64,000 nt of DNA from Undaria pinnatifida (GCA_012845835.1 JABAKD010000004.1:7882409-7946408), one strand, 5' to 3'; positions 1 to 10,919 are shown, numbered from the stretch's first letter. Notes: a model not told the origin generated them from the sequence alone. Numbers and translations: made by a program.

Positions 1-1262
1 TTATCGGTGGTGCGGAACTCTCACACCACAGCGCAGCACGGCATGATTGGTGTGATCAGAGACGAATGTTACCATATTTCGCGAACCGACCAGTTCTCGG
101 TGGTGCGAAACTCCCACACCACAGCGGCACAGGACCGTCAGGCTTTGTGTGAGCAGAGACGAAGATTACGTTTTTTCGCGAACCGACCAGTTATCGGCGG
201 TGCGGAACCCTCATACCACATCACACAACAGTATGCTTTGTGTGAGCAGAGACGATGGTGACCTTATTTCGCGAACCGACCAGTTCTCGACGGTGCGGAA
301 CTCTCACACCACAGCACAGAACACCAAGCTTTGTGTGAGCAGAGACGAAGATTACCATATTTCGCGAACCGAACAGTTGTCGGTGGTGCGGAACTCTCAC
401 ACCACAGCACCGAACAGCAAGCTTTGTGTGAGCATAGACGAAGATTACCTTATTTCGCGAACCGAACAGTTCTCGGTGGTTCAGAATTCTCACACCACAG
501 CAGCATAGACCAGCAGGCTTTGTGTGAACAGATACAAAGGTTACCTTCTTTCGCGAACCGATCAGTTCTCAGCGGTGCGGAACGCTCACACCACAGCACA
601 GAACAGCAGGCTTTGTGTGAACAGAGACAAAGGTTACCTTCTTTCGCGAACCGACCAGTTCTCGGAGGTGCGGAACGCTCACACCACATCACACAACAGT
701 ATGCTTTGTGTGAGCAGAGACGATGTTGACCTTATTTCGCGAACCGTCCAGTTCTCGGTGCGGAACTCTCACACCACAGCGCAGAACAGCAAGCTTTGTG
801 TGAGCAGAGAAGAAGGTTACTTTATTTCGCGAACCGAACAGTTCTCGGTGGTTCGAAATTCTCACACCACAGCAGCATAGAACAGCGGGCTTTGTCTGAG
901 CAGAGACGAAATATACCTCGTTTCGCGAACCGACCAGTTCTCGGCGGTGCAGAACGCTCACACCACAGTGGCACAGAACAGCAGGCTTTGTGTGAGCAGC
1001 GACGAAGGTCACCTTATTTTGCTAACCGACAAGTCATCGGTGGCGCGAAACTCTCATACCACAGCACAGAACAGCATGCCTACGTGAGCAGAGAAGAAGG
1101 TTACTTTATTTTGTGCACCGACCAAATATCAGTGGTGCGGAACTCTCACACCACAGCACAGAACAGCGGGCTTTGTCTGAGCAGAGACGAAATATACCTT
1201 ATTTCGCAGACCGGACAAACGTCGGTAGTGCGGAACTCTCACACCGCAGCACAGATCAGCAG
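1..1262 (+). repeat. ~93-bp tandem array in DIRS copy A (about 13 units)
   Basis: Anchoring on the recurring gctttgtgtgagcag motif gives starts at 142, 235, 328, 421, 517, 610, 703, 793, 889, 985, 1078 and 1170. Spacings are 93, 93, 93, 96, 93, 93, 90, 96, 96, 93 and 92. All but the last are multiples of three, so a 31-residue peptide repeat stays in phase. One frame reads ALCEQRRRLPYFANRP-type units, another VSRDEGYLISRTDQFS-type units, and each is broken by occasional stops. The array passes into unique sequence at about 1262. The same array precedes RT in copy B, so it belongs to the element. Confidence 0.9.
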
Positions 1263-1571
1263 GAGCAAAGGGCCAGAATACCCCACTTACGCGCGAGTCG
1301 AAAAGCATCGATCACGTAGAAATCTCAAACCAGAACGACTGTCCACCCGTGCAGTACAGCAGATGCCTCACAGAAGCAGTACGCACGCAATAGGAGTACA
1401 TGCACAGATCAGAGCAGACAGAAGTGCCGCGAAGGAAAGGACAAGTAGAGCCGCCTGTACACCAGCGAGAAGTTAGCACGTTGGTACCAGTCGACGCGCG
1501 GGAGGATGGCAGGTCCGCACGCTCACGGCTTCCCTATGGAAAGACGCGCCGTCGAAAAAAAACACAGAACG

Positions 1572-2980
1572 CATGGTACAGCAGTGGGACGTTCAAAACG
1601 ATAGACTTAAACAAGAAGGCCTCGACTCACAAGAAAGACAAGAACTGCACTACAAGCTAGCAAACACTTGCACAGCCATGATCCGGGAAAAACAAGGAGT
1701 CTAGGGAGACGTAGCTCGACTGATGGGAGGATCCTTGGTAGCACCATCGATATACCCTGTTCATATACAGCGTTACTTCGGAGATCTAACAGGCTTCGGG
1801 GCAGTGGACGGACTGGTCTTAATAGTCATAGGAGGGGTGCCAGTGAACGCAGTAGCGTCCGAAGCAGACCTCGAGCGCGCGTTACAGTACGGAAACCACA
1901 GCAGTGTCACCGGGCACTTGCCGGCAATTTAGGAAAAAAACAGCGAAGACGTCAGGCGCCCAAAATGCTTTTTGATACAGAAATCAGCGGCGCACCACAT
2001 CCTTAGTCTCAGTCTCTCCGCTAGCAGCGGTCGTGACACACAAGGTTCGGATAATCAATGATCTTTGGTTTGATGTGCAGAGCAGAGAGAAGAAAGGAGG
2101 TCTAAACGGAGATACTGCTCCCGATACCGTCCCCCAATGCCTGTGCGCCGAAGCGCTGCCCAAGTTCCTAGACGAACTCGTAGTCTTGAGAAAGAAATTT
2201 CCAGAAAAGAGGATATTGATGAGCAACATCGGTGTGTCAGACGCTTTTCGGAACGTGCGAGTAGACCTGGATGAAGTCCACAATTTTTGCTACACCGTAG
2301 GAGAGCTAGTAGTAACCGATTTTCATTTGACTTTCGAGTGGTCAGGATCGCCGGGGGTCCGGGGTGTGATGTCGGCAACGGCCGTACACGTGCACTGCAA
2401 CTCCACGATTGATTCAGCTCAGTTGTTACACAAAGGAAAATAAATGATGGCCCACGTAAAGGTGGTGGAACGTTGGGAAGGCGGAAAACCAACACCAATA
2501 CCGCCGGACGCAAAAGTCAGAACACACCTCGGGGGGGGGAAGTTCGACCCATTCTTGACATCCGCGTACGAAGACGATTACCTACAAGTCAGGGTACAGC
2601 ACTCTGACGACGACACTACAGCCTTAATGGCGTCAGCCCCTCTAGGTTCGGATCACGTGCGTTTGTTCGGCCCGGGGGAGGTGGGAGTAACGCCCATTCT
2701 AGCACCCAAGAAACGCACTGACTAGAACATCACGATTGACGCGCTAGGCATCACTATCGGCTCCCACACCATGAGAATTTCGGTTCCGCGCGCAAAACAT
2801 TGAAGCGAAAAAGAGATTGATGTTCCACCAATGGCCCCAGAGCAGGGGGGAAGTGACGGCGAGGGACATGATTAACATGGCTGGCAAGTTGTGGAACCTC
2901 ATGTACGTAGTTCGGGCTGGTAGGTACTTCGTGTGGAGGTTGCTGCGGCTGACTTGGCTGCACAACTCAGGAGGTAGCAA
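1572..2980 (+). pseudogene. DIRS-type reverse transcriptase, decayed (copy A)
   Basis: RT copies element RNA into DNA. Recognisable blocks in order: THKVRIINDL near 2036-2065 (fingers), VSDAFRNVRVD near 2230-2265 (palm motif A), LTFEWSGSPG near 2325-2355, and the catalytic tetrad YEDD at 2567-2578. The thumb/connection reads MAGKLWN...RAGRYFVWRLLRL near 2875-2950. The reading is split by an in-frame TAA at 2441-2443, a stop after 2722 and a frame change before 2817. Upstream, 1572-1930 matches the same stretch of copy B and probably encodes the RT N-terminal extension. Decay is by scattered point changes, with the YxDD tetrad itself intact. The family assignment rests on the YR that follows. 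Confidence 0.8.
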
Positions 2981-2999
2981 AATCCAGAACCATACGGTA

Positions 3000-3665
3000 G
3001 GACTCGGAACAGAGTTTCACGCTGACCTTCTCTTCTGGAAATGGGCAATCGATCACGAACTACTACACGAAGGTGAGGCGCCTAGCGCCCCCTGCTACAC
3101 GGCGATACAACGGCCCGCAAACGACACTACTTGTCTGACGCCAGTTTCGAGGCAGTGGGCGTATTTTGTGTCGAGAGGAAGATATTTTGGAGATACGGCT
3201 TGCCAGAATAACTGAGCGCAGAGCTAAGGAGAAAAGACGATCCACGAGAGACCGGTACTATCACGATCAACCTGTTAGAGCTATTAGGCACGGTCGTGAC
3301 CACGTGGGTCATGCTTGAACTTGTAGGAGACAAGGCGGGCGCAAAGGGGAATCCGATTCTTTTTCGCGGTGACAACATGGCAGCAGTACCTTGCATCTTT
3401 CGATGCGGGCGGGGGAGGGACAAACGAGCACGCTTACTCATGAGAATGCTCGGGCGTCTCGAAACAAAGGGGGGGCTGGAACAACACTGCAAAGCACATC
3501 CCCGGCGTAGGTAACACACTAGCTGATGGTATCTCCCGTGTTCCTCGTGTGATTCTGGCGGACAAGGTCAGAGAGCTCACCAACTCTGACGACTGGTCGG
3601 AAAAAGACATTGGAACGAGGGGTAAGGGGGTTTTCGATATCGTACTACAGACAAAAAACATTCTC
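3000..3665 (+). pseudogene. RNase H domain of DIRS copy A, decayed
   Basis: This is the ribonuclease H that degrades the RNA strand during reverse transcription. The visible core is NLLELL (3268-3285) followed by LFRGDNMAAV near 3360-3390, where the D of RGDN fits a catalytic aspartate. After it come RMLGRLETKGG (3440-3475) and, in a shifted frame, HIPGVGNTLADGISR near 3498-3540, the usual HxPG...N..AD ending. A stop follows the YGLPE stretch near 3211 and a frameshift sits near 3476. It lies directly between RT and the recombinase, as expected for DIRS elements. Confidence 0.7.
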
Positions 3666-3829
3666 AGCAAGAATGACGACTGCCTGTGGGACACAATGAG
3701 CAGCACACAACCCGGCTGATTCGCGTGCGTGAGGGGGTATTTCCCTCGATCAAAATATGGCATGCGCTTTTATTGTGCCCACTGTTTGCTTCTATTGTAT
3801 CTACTGTTCGTACACCCCCCTGCAGGAAC

Positions 3830-4880
3830 AGGGAACGACAAGGGAGGACACGAGGACGAGGTAGCGCTATTCGTTGAAACGCTCGCGCCCCGTTCAGTCG
3901 GGAAGAGTACGCAGAAAAACTATCTAGCGATGTGGAACACCTGGGTAAAAGAGAGATAGGCGCAGGGAAACGGACCGTGATTGCACACGCTCGCTGACCC
4001 CAAGGAAGTGTTGTCTGATTTGCTCGGGTTCTTGTTGTCGTGATGTTTTTCGTGCATAATTATCGGCAGTCTACTGTTAGAGGATACTCAGCCGCAATCA
4101 ACTTCTTCCACAAAGTGTTCGCCGGATGGGAGTTGCCAATGTCGCACTGCATGATAGAGGCTGTGGGAAAAGGAATAGACCGGGCGCACGGCATGCCACA
4201 AAAGAAAGCACAGGTGAGCTTACCGCTGTCGTGGTCACTGTTATCACAAGGCCGGCAGGCAGTCGTAAGTATGGAAGACGGTGGGCGTGCCATGTGGTTG
4301 AGACTCGCGGTGTAATATTTCACGTTGTGCATTGCGTCAGAGCTGTGGGCATACGCGGATGGCAAAGTTCACCCAGATTTTTGTTTGGCGCGAGAGTGCC
4401 TAATGTTTTCGCGGGAAAGAGTACAGGTTGAGTTTGGGAACAACGGCAGTGCAAATCAGATTCGTGGCGTCGAAGTGCGATAAAAAGAACAGGGTGCACG
4501 ATTACGCGTACGCTGTTGTCCAACGAGAAGGAGATGGGGGGAGTGTTGATGGGGGCCTTCGAATTTCTGCTGGAATTGCTCGACGTGCATTCCCAGCTCC
4601 CAGGGGAGGCGCCGCTGACAACCCGGGCCACGTCGCGAGGTTGGAAAATTGCACTAGGACGGAAGCAGTGACCGCGTTGCGATTGATGGTAGGATGCAGC
4701 GGTGAGACCTCATGCAGTTTGCCCTTCACTCGTGAAGAATCGGGGGGGGCACCCATTTAGCGGCGCAAGGTATTTCGGAGTTGCAAATCCAGCGCGCAGA
4801 AAAATGGGAGTCTAGGGCTTTTATGACAAACGTAAGGGAAGCAGGGGAAGTGGCAGACTTGGTCTCTGCAGCCCTCGCAC
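3830..4880 (+). pseudogene. Tyrosine recombinase of DIRS copy A, catalytically dead
   Basis: The N-terminal SAM-like DNA-binding part reads DEVALFVETLAPRSVGKSTQ near 3855-3915. It continues in other frames through VHNYRQSTVRGYSAAINFF (4052-4110) to ASELWAYADG near 4335-4365. The C-terminal catalytic part is recognisable despite stops. The HxxR box reads H-S-stop-R with TGA at 4733-4735. The nucleophile position reads MTNVREA, with AAC (Asn) at 4829-4831 where a Tyr codon is expected. Loss of the nucleophile alone would abolish strand transfer. The assignment is by motif order and by comparison with copy B. Confidence 0.75.
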
Positions 4881-5175
4881 AAACATCGTACTTTTCAGAA
4901 GTACGATTAGCTCAGGCCGCTATATGGTGTGAGAGGTAGATAGCCCCGCAGAAAAAGGGAGCGGGCTACCAAATCCGGGTTGGCCTGATCCATATAAAAT
5001 TTGGAGGGGTTTTATAAGAGGTAGGTGGGGAGTTTGAGACGCCACCGCAACGCGGCCGAGCCGCTTGTGACGTACTTGTAGTTTATACGTTATTTTGCAC
5101 AACAGGGAAGAGGCCTACACGTGACAAATTATTCCAGAAATATTCTTGAGCCGTACCAAAATGTAACTTACCAGT

Positions 5176-6235
5176 AGCAATGGGCCTAGGAAAACACAAA
5201 GGGCAAGGCCGCTGAGCGCAAGGATGCCGAGGAGACAATAGGGAGGTATACGCGGAATAACTGTCAGAAGAGAAGAAGGGAATGCGCTTTGAAGGCCAGA
5301 AAATTTTACGGCCAGAAGCGTAGTGCCGAAGGTGCGGGCGGTAGGGCTATTTGCCGATAGAAAAGAGAGAAAGTAAACTGCCTAAAATAACGCCAAAGTC
5401 CGCTACGTTGGATATGGAAAGCTGACGCGGGGGGGGGCATCGGTTTGACGGTGAAAGAGAAACAAGCAAGATGCGAAGAAGCACACAAGCGTCGGTTCAT
5501 TGGGTAAAAGCCAGAAGAGAAAGAGCTTGAAACGAGAGAAAAAAAAGAACACTACCTAAACCAATGTCAGAGTCCGCAAGGTTAGAACTCGAACGGTGAC
5601 GTGGGATCACTGGTCGAAAGGAAAAACTATAAAGAATCAGTACGTTGAGGTGTAACGGAAGCACAGGGGCCGTAATGTGGGACCTACGAGTCTATCATAA
5701 GGCCCTTCGTCAAACTGTAGAACGGGAAACTGAGACAAATAAAAATAATCGCGAAAACGCAGAGAAAGGCAACACCTAAACAGTGGCACAGACAAGACAA
5801 AAATGGTGGTACTGGAGGCGTGTGTGATACGCCGGAAAGCTGAATCGGGGGGCAACAGTGGAAAACCCTTAGAAGCTATCTAGATACAGTACCAGGAAAA
5901 CGAAAAGAAGTAAGTGGTAAGGTCACCTAGCCAGAGCAATACGCAAACAAGGGCGAAACTGGAACCTAGACACAGAAAGAGGAGTGGTACTATCGGAAAC
6001 CGGAAAGAGAGTGGACATCATGACACCTTGAGAGGAAAACCATTAACAGGAACAATGCCAGCTAAAGCAGCGAGGCTATCCATCCATAACAAAGCAAGCC
6101 ACAAATGGGGTCAACAAGAATATACTCGTTCAGCTCGAAGCAGCGCTGGAAGTGTCTAGCTCCAGAAATAATGTAGGGAACAGAGACGACAATACGAATA
6201 AAGCCGCAGCTAGGTACTATACGTCGGGAACACGG
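5176..6235. repeat. Degenerate ~180-200-bp tandem repeats, purine-rich strand
   Basis: No coding signal was found. A related block recurs near 5375 (gcctaaaataacgccaaagt), 5555 and 5765 (acacctaaacagtggcac), each followed by a gctgacgcgggg- or gtgacgtggg-like stretch. This gives diverged repeats with a period near 180-210 bp. The + strand is strongly enriched in A and G. The same texture resumes at 10920 on the far side of the copia element, so the copia inserted into an existing repeat field. Confidence 0.5.
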
Positions 6236-6738
6236 TGTTCGACGTACTCACTCCATTCTCAGATTACTAACAAAAATCCGTCGAAAAGATGGATCGATCG
6301 GAGAATTTTGGGGGTTTCGTATATGTGTGGGATGGATCTCCACAACGGGATTTTGTGCTGTGGGTTTTTATGTGCCCGAATAATATCACTCTATTTTTCG
6401 ACTCTATTTTTGCCTATGCCTTGTGTCTTCTCTGTGTTTCTTCTACGGCTACCACGCCAAGGGCTATCACGACCCATCTATATTGCAAGGGCTATCACGC
6501 CTTCACCACTGCACGGCTACCACGCCTGTGTATTTACATCCCGGCTATCACGCCACAGCTCCGAGTTCCATTTCCGGGTTATCACACCTGAGCTATCACG
6601 CTCCACCACACACGTAAATCGGGTTATCACACCCGCCTTAGTTAGTAGTTCGTAGTTTACCGATCACCGGCTATTACGCCACCTTTCTCCTCCACCTACA
6701 CCACCACCGGGACGCCACACGTACCAAGCTACTCCACA
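6236..6738 (+). repeat. Copia 5' LTR
   Basis: The boundaries are where similarity to the 3' LTR starts (TGTTCGACGTACTC) and stops (CTCCACA). The second half contains about nine irregularly spaced variants of GGCTATCACGCC between 6440 and 6690, which also create spurious Gly-Tyr-His reading frames. A tRNA primer-binding site just inside (6739 onward) is expected, but I cannot assign it to a tRNA. Confidence 0.9.
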
Positions 6739-6792
6739 CGCTAGCGTCAACGATCTTTAACAAACGAGTGGGTTGTGCGTTGCTAAGCGCCA

Positions 6793-8010
6793 ATGAGGAG
6801 AACCAACACAAGACCTTCGTCGGGGGAAAGATTGAGCACCCGTCCCGGCGGATTAGGCAACGGGGGAGAGGGACGCGAGTCATCCTCCGCCAATGCACAA
6901 CACCATGGAGGAGACGGACGCGAGTCCTTCCCCGCCAATGAACAACACCATGAAACAACAGCAGCGGCAGCTCCATCAGCAACTTCATCGAACATGATCG
7001 CGGACCTAGCCAACGCTCTTCGCCAAGTACTGCAGATGACCAACGAGGGAGGGCCAACCGCCCCAACAGCAGGCACGTACGAGTCTAGACCCAAAGAAAT
7101 TCGTCAGAAAAACAAAATGCTTGCTTGGTCTGGAAAGGTTGAGAGCGGGCGGAATGCTGGTGATCGGTGGTACGCGGAGCGCGACCGAACGTACACCTAC
7201 TGCGCGCTCCACGGCGAGGGGCAAGGCCACAACACCCCCGAATGCATCGTCATGCGTCGAGAATTCGACAGATACTACGGTGATTTCCACGAATACCTGC
7301 AGTCGCAGGGACTCGGGCCGTACGTCGGACGCGGAGGAGGGCGCGGGGCGGAAGGTAAATATCGACAGCAACCGTACCCAAACGACTCGGGTGCGCGTTG
7401 GAGTCGGAGCCACCCGCAGGAGCAGCAGAGAACGCCGCCGCCAGGACACGGACCCGGGCCTGGGGGGTATGCGAACACCTACCATCAACCGTATCCCAAC
7501 GACTCGGGTGCGCGTTGGCTTCGGAGCTACCCGCTGGAGCAGCAGAGAACGCCGCCGCCAGGACACGGACTTGGGCCTGGCGGATATGCGAACACCTACC
7601 CCGGAGGACGTGGCCACGAGAACTGGCACCATCCTTCGGGCGGGCGCGGCCGAGGCAGGGGCGAGGGATTCGGGCAGGTGCCACCGCCTAATTTTCCGTC
7701 TAATTCGCCGCCGAATCCTTCGCCTAATTTGCCGCCTGGAAAGTTTCCCAACGCACCGCGGCACGCTTTTGCAGCAGATTATCCCTACGAGAACGAATAC
7801 AAGGGGTACTCGGGGTGGGGGGCAGCAGCGGGGCACTGGTCATCACCACCGACGGCGGAGTCGGGGACCCCCGAGCAGCAGCAGCAGTTCCCACAACAGC
7901 AAGAGGGCACGCATCCTGCCACGTCTACTTCTGCTACTACAACTCTCTCCTCTCCGGCTCCCGGCGCAGCTCAAGCCAGCCGAGCTCCCCTGCAGCTCTT
8001 CATCGCACGT
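6793..8010 (+). CDS. Copia gag-like polyprotein with HxC-type zinc knuckle
   Basis: Gag packages element RNA in cytoplasmic particles. The frame is open from an ATG 54 bp inside the 5' LTR to 8265; I place the end of gag near 8010. Residues ~135-150 contain C-x2-H-G-x4-G-H-x-T-x-E-C (positions 7198-7245), a zinc-knuckle variant known from other retrotransposon Gags. Next come an RGGGRG stretch and a 39-residue tandem repeat (QPYPNDSGARW...ANTY) at 7369-7485 and 7486-7602. A Pro/Asn-rich and Gln-rich tail follows. After the Gln tail a DSG at 8041-8049 may be the protease active-site scrap. Beyond that the frame is repeat-driven. Confidence 0.65.
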
Positions 8011-8184
8011 AGTGTGAAAATAAGCGGGAAGGCTCCGCTTGATTCGGGGATCGGCGAACGACTCCCTCTACACCACCCGACTCAACGTTACATGGGCGCC
8101 GCTGCCAAAGTCGGGGGGGGGGGGGATTCAGTGCTGCCCCTTCCGCGCCAGCACCGCCCACGCCGCCGACGATGTCATTCGAGA

Positions 8185-8700
8185 TTGCCTCGACCCCGCC
8201 CGCCGCTGCCGGTCCGCCGCCCGCACACTCACCCAGCGCTCACACCTCACCGCCGCCCGGACTGACTGGTATGCCGCCCACCGCTGCCGGTCCGCCGCCC
8301 GCGCACTCACCCAGCGCTCACACCTCACCGCCGCCCGGACTGACTGGTATGCCGCCCACCGCTGCCGGTCCGCCGCCCGCGCACTCACCCAGCACTCACA
8401 CCTCGCCGCCGACCGGGCCGTCTGGTATGCCGACCGCCGCTGCCGGTCCGCCGCCAGCGCACTCACCCAGCGCTCACACCCCTTGCTCGAAGCCGCCTGT
8501 AACTGCAGGTACACCACCTGCGGCAGCCACCTGGCCGCCACCACCGCTGCAATCGTCATCACCGCCGTCCGCGCCTCACCCAGCGCTCACACCTCGCCGC
8601 CGCCCGGACCGGCTGCTATGCCGCCCGCTGCTGCCGGTCCGCCGCCTGCGCACTCGCCCAGCGCTCTCACACCGCCTGCCGCATGTTCGCCGATGCCGGA
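8185..8700 (+). repeat. 78-bp tandem repeat, proline-rich, inside the copia element
   Basis: The units start at ATGCCG in 8271, 8349 and 8427, exactly 78 bp apart, with a leading unit from about 8193 and degenerate ones near 8570-8690. In one frame they encode a 26-residue unit containing AAGPPPAHSPSAHTSPPPG. The array lies where protease and integrase should be, so it either replaced them or marks the deletion join. Several frames are open here because the sequence has few stops. Confidence 0.85.
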
Positions 8701-10110
8701 GTGGTCTCCCTCATCCATCGAGGACGCCGGCTCGACAACATCGTCATCGCCATCACCGGCGGCGACACCGGCCCCGCGGACGTACAGAGGGAGACAGCCG
8801 CCGCCGGTCGCCGCAGGATATTCTCCGCCGCTCACCCCCCATGCAATGAGGATGCTGGGCGAGGGGGGCGACGAGCGCGTGCCGGGAAGGACCAGGTCGG
8901 AGGGCCGTCAGCTTTCAGGCGTGCCGGAAGAAGCCGTCTCTACGCCGCTGCCGGAGGCGACGTCGTTCGACCACGGGGTGAGGCTCCTATCTCATGCGGG
9001 GGAGGATGTGCTGCTGTCGCTGCTGGCCAACCGGCGTGCCCTGAACGCGAAACGGGTGCTCCTGCAGGGGCACGGATCTGGTGAGCTGGGGGGCGGAGGC
9101 AAGCAGCATGCGGGGTCGGGGGGCGTGGAGGAGAGCAAAGTTGCACCGCTATACGATACCACGGGCGGGGAGGAGAGCGGGGGTAGCTATTGGTCGCTTG
9201 GGCCGTCGGGGCGGGGAGTGCCGATTTCGTTCCAGTTAAGTCGTTGGGCAAGCTCAAGTGGCAATCGGGGTGCTATTACGAGAGAGACAGGGAGGCAAGG
9301 AGGTTGACTATTTCGCAACAGACGTACACGGAAGAATTGGGAGAGAAGTATGGTGTGGAACGGGGCAACGCTATCCCGATTTTTTACAACTTTGGAGGCT
9401 TTGGGATTTTGATGTTCACGAGCCGAATGTTCTGTTTCCTTTCCGAGAGTTAATCGGTGCGCTTTTGTGGACTGCCTTGTTGACCAGGCCGAGTATCGCG
9501 AATTCAGTGAGGGCAGTATTGAAGTATTGCAGTGCGCCGAAGCTGATCCACTGGAAAGCGGCACGTAGTATACTAGAGTATGCAATGAGGACGAGTTCTT
9601 TTGGGATTTCCTTTCAGAAGGGGACGTTGACGCGGATTAGTTTGATTTCGTTCGCAGATGCCGACTATGCTTCGCGCAGTACGGACAGGAGAAGCGTGTC
9701 GGGGGAGGTAGTGATGTGTGCGGGGGGGGGCTGTTTCGTGGTACTCCAAGACGCAGAAGTGTGTGACTCTCTCGACTACTCAGGCGGAGTATGTGGCTAT
9801 GTCGGACATGGGGAAGAAGATTTTATTTTCGAGGCAGGTTTGGTGTTTTATGTTGCCGAAGGCAAGTATGCCGTGTATTGCCATGTATGAGGATAACGAG
9901 GGTGCCATTCAAATCGCAAAGCACCCGATTTCGAACTCGAACTCGAAGCACATTGACGTGAGGCATCACTTTTTGAGGGAACTGGTAGAAAGAAAGGAGT
10001 TCGAAGTTATCCACGTAGCGTCGCAGTACCAGCATGCTGACTTCCTCACCAAGGCGCTACCTAAGAGGGATTTTGAATTTCACGGGGGGAAAGTGATGAA
10101 TTTAACGTGA
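8700..10110 (+). pseudogene. Copia pol remnant: linker, RT thumb and RNase H
   Basis: From 8700 to 9200 a low-complexity linker ends in an ANRRALNAKR-like stretch typical of the integrase-RT spacer. RT resumes only at its C-terminal part (LGKLKWQSG, ISQQTYTEELGEKYGVE, 9240-9360). A frame change follows, then the connection region (ELIGALLWTALLTRPSIANS, 9445-9510). RNase H follows with SFADADYASRSTDRRSVSG (9649-9705). After a shift at the G-run near 9720-9730 come LSTTQAEYVAMSD and the terminal YEDNEGAIQIA...SKHIDVRHHFLRE...QHADFLTKALP stretch (9885-10060). Palm motifs and integrase are absent, so it cannot move on its own. Confidence 0.85.
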
Positions 10111-10409
10111 TCTCTCTCTCGAATAGTGTTTGATTTTCTGACTTCTATTTCTTACATGTTTCTTTGTTTTGCTTTCTGATGTATCTTTACGAGGGTTCAA
10201 GGACTTGCATTTAAATTGATCGATGGAAATTCTGAATAGCGTTTGAGTTTTAATGGTCATGGATGTGATGAGAATGGATTTGAGTGTTTTGGCAAATGCA
10301 ACATTTTTTTGTGTTTTCTGGACTTGAGTAAAGAAAAACTCTTCAGTGTTTTGGTATTTGGGAATGTACGTTTTAACAAAGTAGTCTGGATAAATCATGA
10401 CAATGTTGC

Positions 10410-10420
10410 GAGTAGGGGGG
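10410..10420 (+). promoter_or_regulatory. Polypurine tract of the copia element
   Basis: The purine run gagtagggggg ends one base before the TGTT start of the 3' LTR. This is the expected position of the plus-strand DNA synthesis primer left by RNase H. Confidence 0.75.
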
Positions 10421-10421
10421 C

Positions 10422-10919
10422 TGTTGGACGTACTCACTCCATTCTCAGATTGCTAACAAAAATCCGTCGAAAAGATGGATCGATCGGAGAATTTTGGGGG
10501 TTTCGTATATGTGTGGGATGGATCTCCACAACGGGATTTTGTGTTGTGGGTTTTTATGTGCCCGAATAATATCACTCTATTTTTCGACTCTATTTTTGCC
10601 TATGCCTTGTGCCTACTCTGTGTTTCTTCCACGGCTACCACGCCAAGGGCTATCACGACCCATCTATATTGCAAGGGCTATCACGCCTTCACCACTGCAC
10701 GGCTACCACGCCTGTGTATTTACATCCCGGCTATCACGCCACAGCTCCGAGTTCCATTTTCGCGTTATCACACCTGAGCTATCACGCTCCACCACACACG
10801 TAAATCGGTTATCACACCCGCCTTAGTTAGTAGTAGTTTACCGATCACCGGCTATTACGCCACCTTTCTCCCCCACCTACACCACCACCGGGGCGCCACA
10901 CGTACCAAGCTACTCCACA
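10422..10919 (+). repeat. Copia 3' LTR
   Basis: It aligns with the 5' LTR over its full length with about a dozen differences by eye, including a 4-5 bp gap in the gttagtagtagttta stretch. It carries the same cluster of GGCTATCACGCC-like motifs (10630-10860). Confidence 0.9.

Larger units (their letters stand above)
1..5175 (+). mobile_element. DIRS-like tyrosine-recombinase retrotransposon, copy A (left part outside window)
   Basis: The order is tandem array, RT, RNase H, tyrosine recombinase, as in DIRS/PAT/Ngaro retrotransposons, which integrate with a recombinase instead of a DDE integrase. Nucleotide similarity to 53470-58672 runs through the whole stretch and stops near 5175, where copy B enters its right terminal repeat. 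Copy A therefore lacks that repeat. Every domain carries stops or frameshifts, so the copy is dead. The window begins inside the array, so any gag and left terminus lie outside. Confidence 0.85.
6236..10919 (+). mobile_element. Ty1/copia LTR retrotransposon, internally deleted
   Basis: Two similar LTRs of ~500 bp, each beginning TGTT and ending ACA, bracket gag, a protease scrap, a proline-rich repeat, the RT thumb and RNase H. Integrase and most of RT are missing. A purine tract sits immediately before the 3' LTR. The flanking 5-mers cacgg and ctcgg agree at four of five positions, consistent with an aged target-site duplication. The total length of 4684 bp includes an internal deletion. The LTRs differ at roughly a dozen sites by eye, so the insertion is not very old. 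Confidence 0.9.

Noticed and set aside
1..1262. CRISPR-like array of regular repeats
   Set aside because: The units are continuous 93-bp tandem repeats without unique spacers, lie in eukaryotic DNA and belong to a retrotransposon.
6152..6655. ORFs rich in Gly-Tyr-His in the copia LTRs (also 10475-10826)
   Set aside because: They are readings of the repeated GGCTATCACGCC motif and are duplicated only because the LTR is.
8039..9307. 422-codon ORF as one intact protein
   Set aside because: It crosses the 78-bp repeat in a non-matching frame with Arg/Ala/His-rich sequence; only its last part corresponds to copia pol linker.
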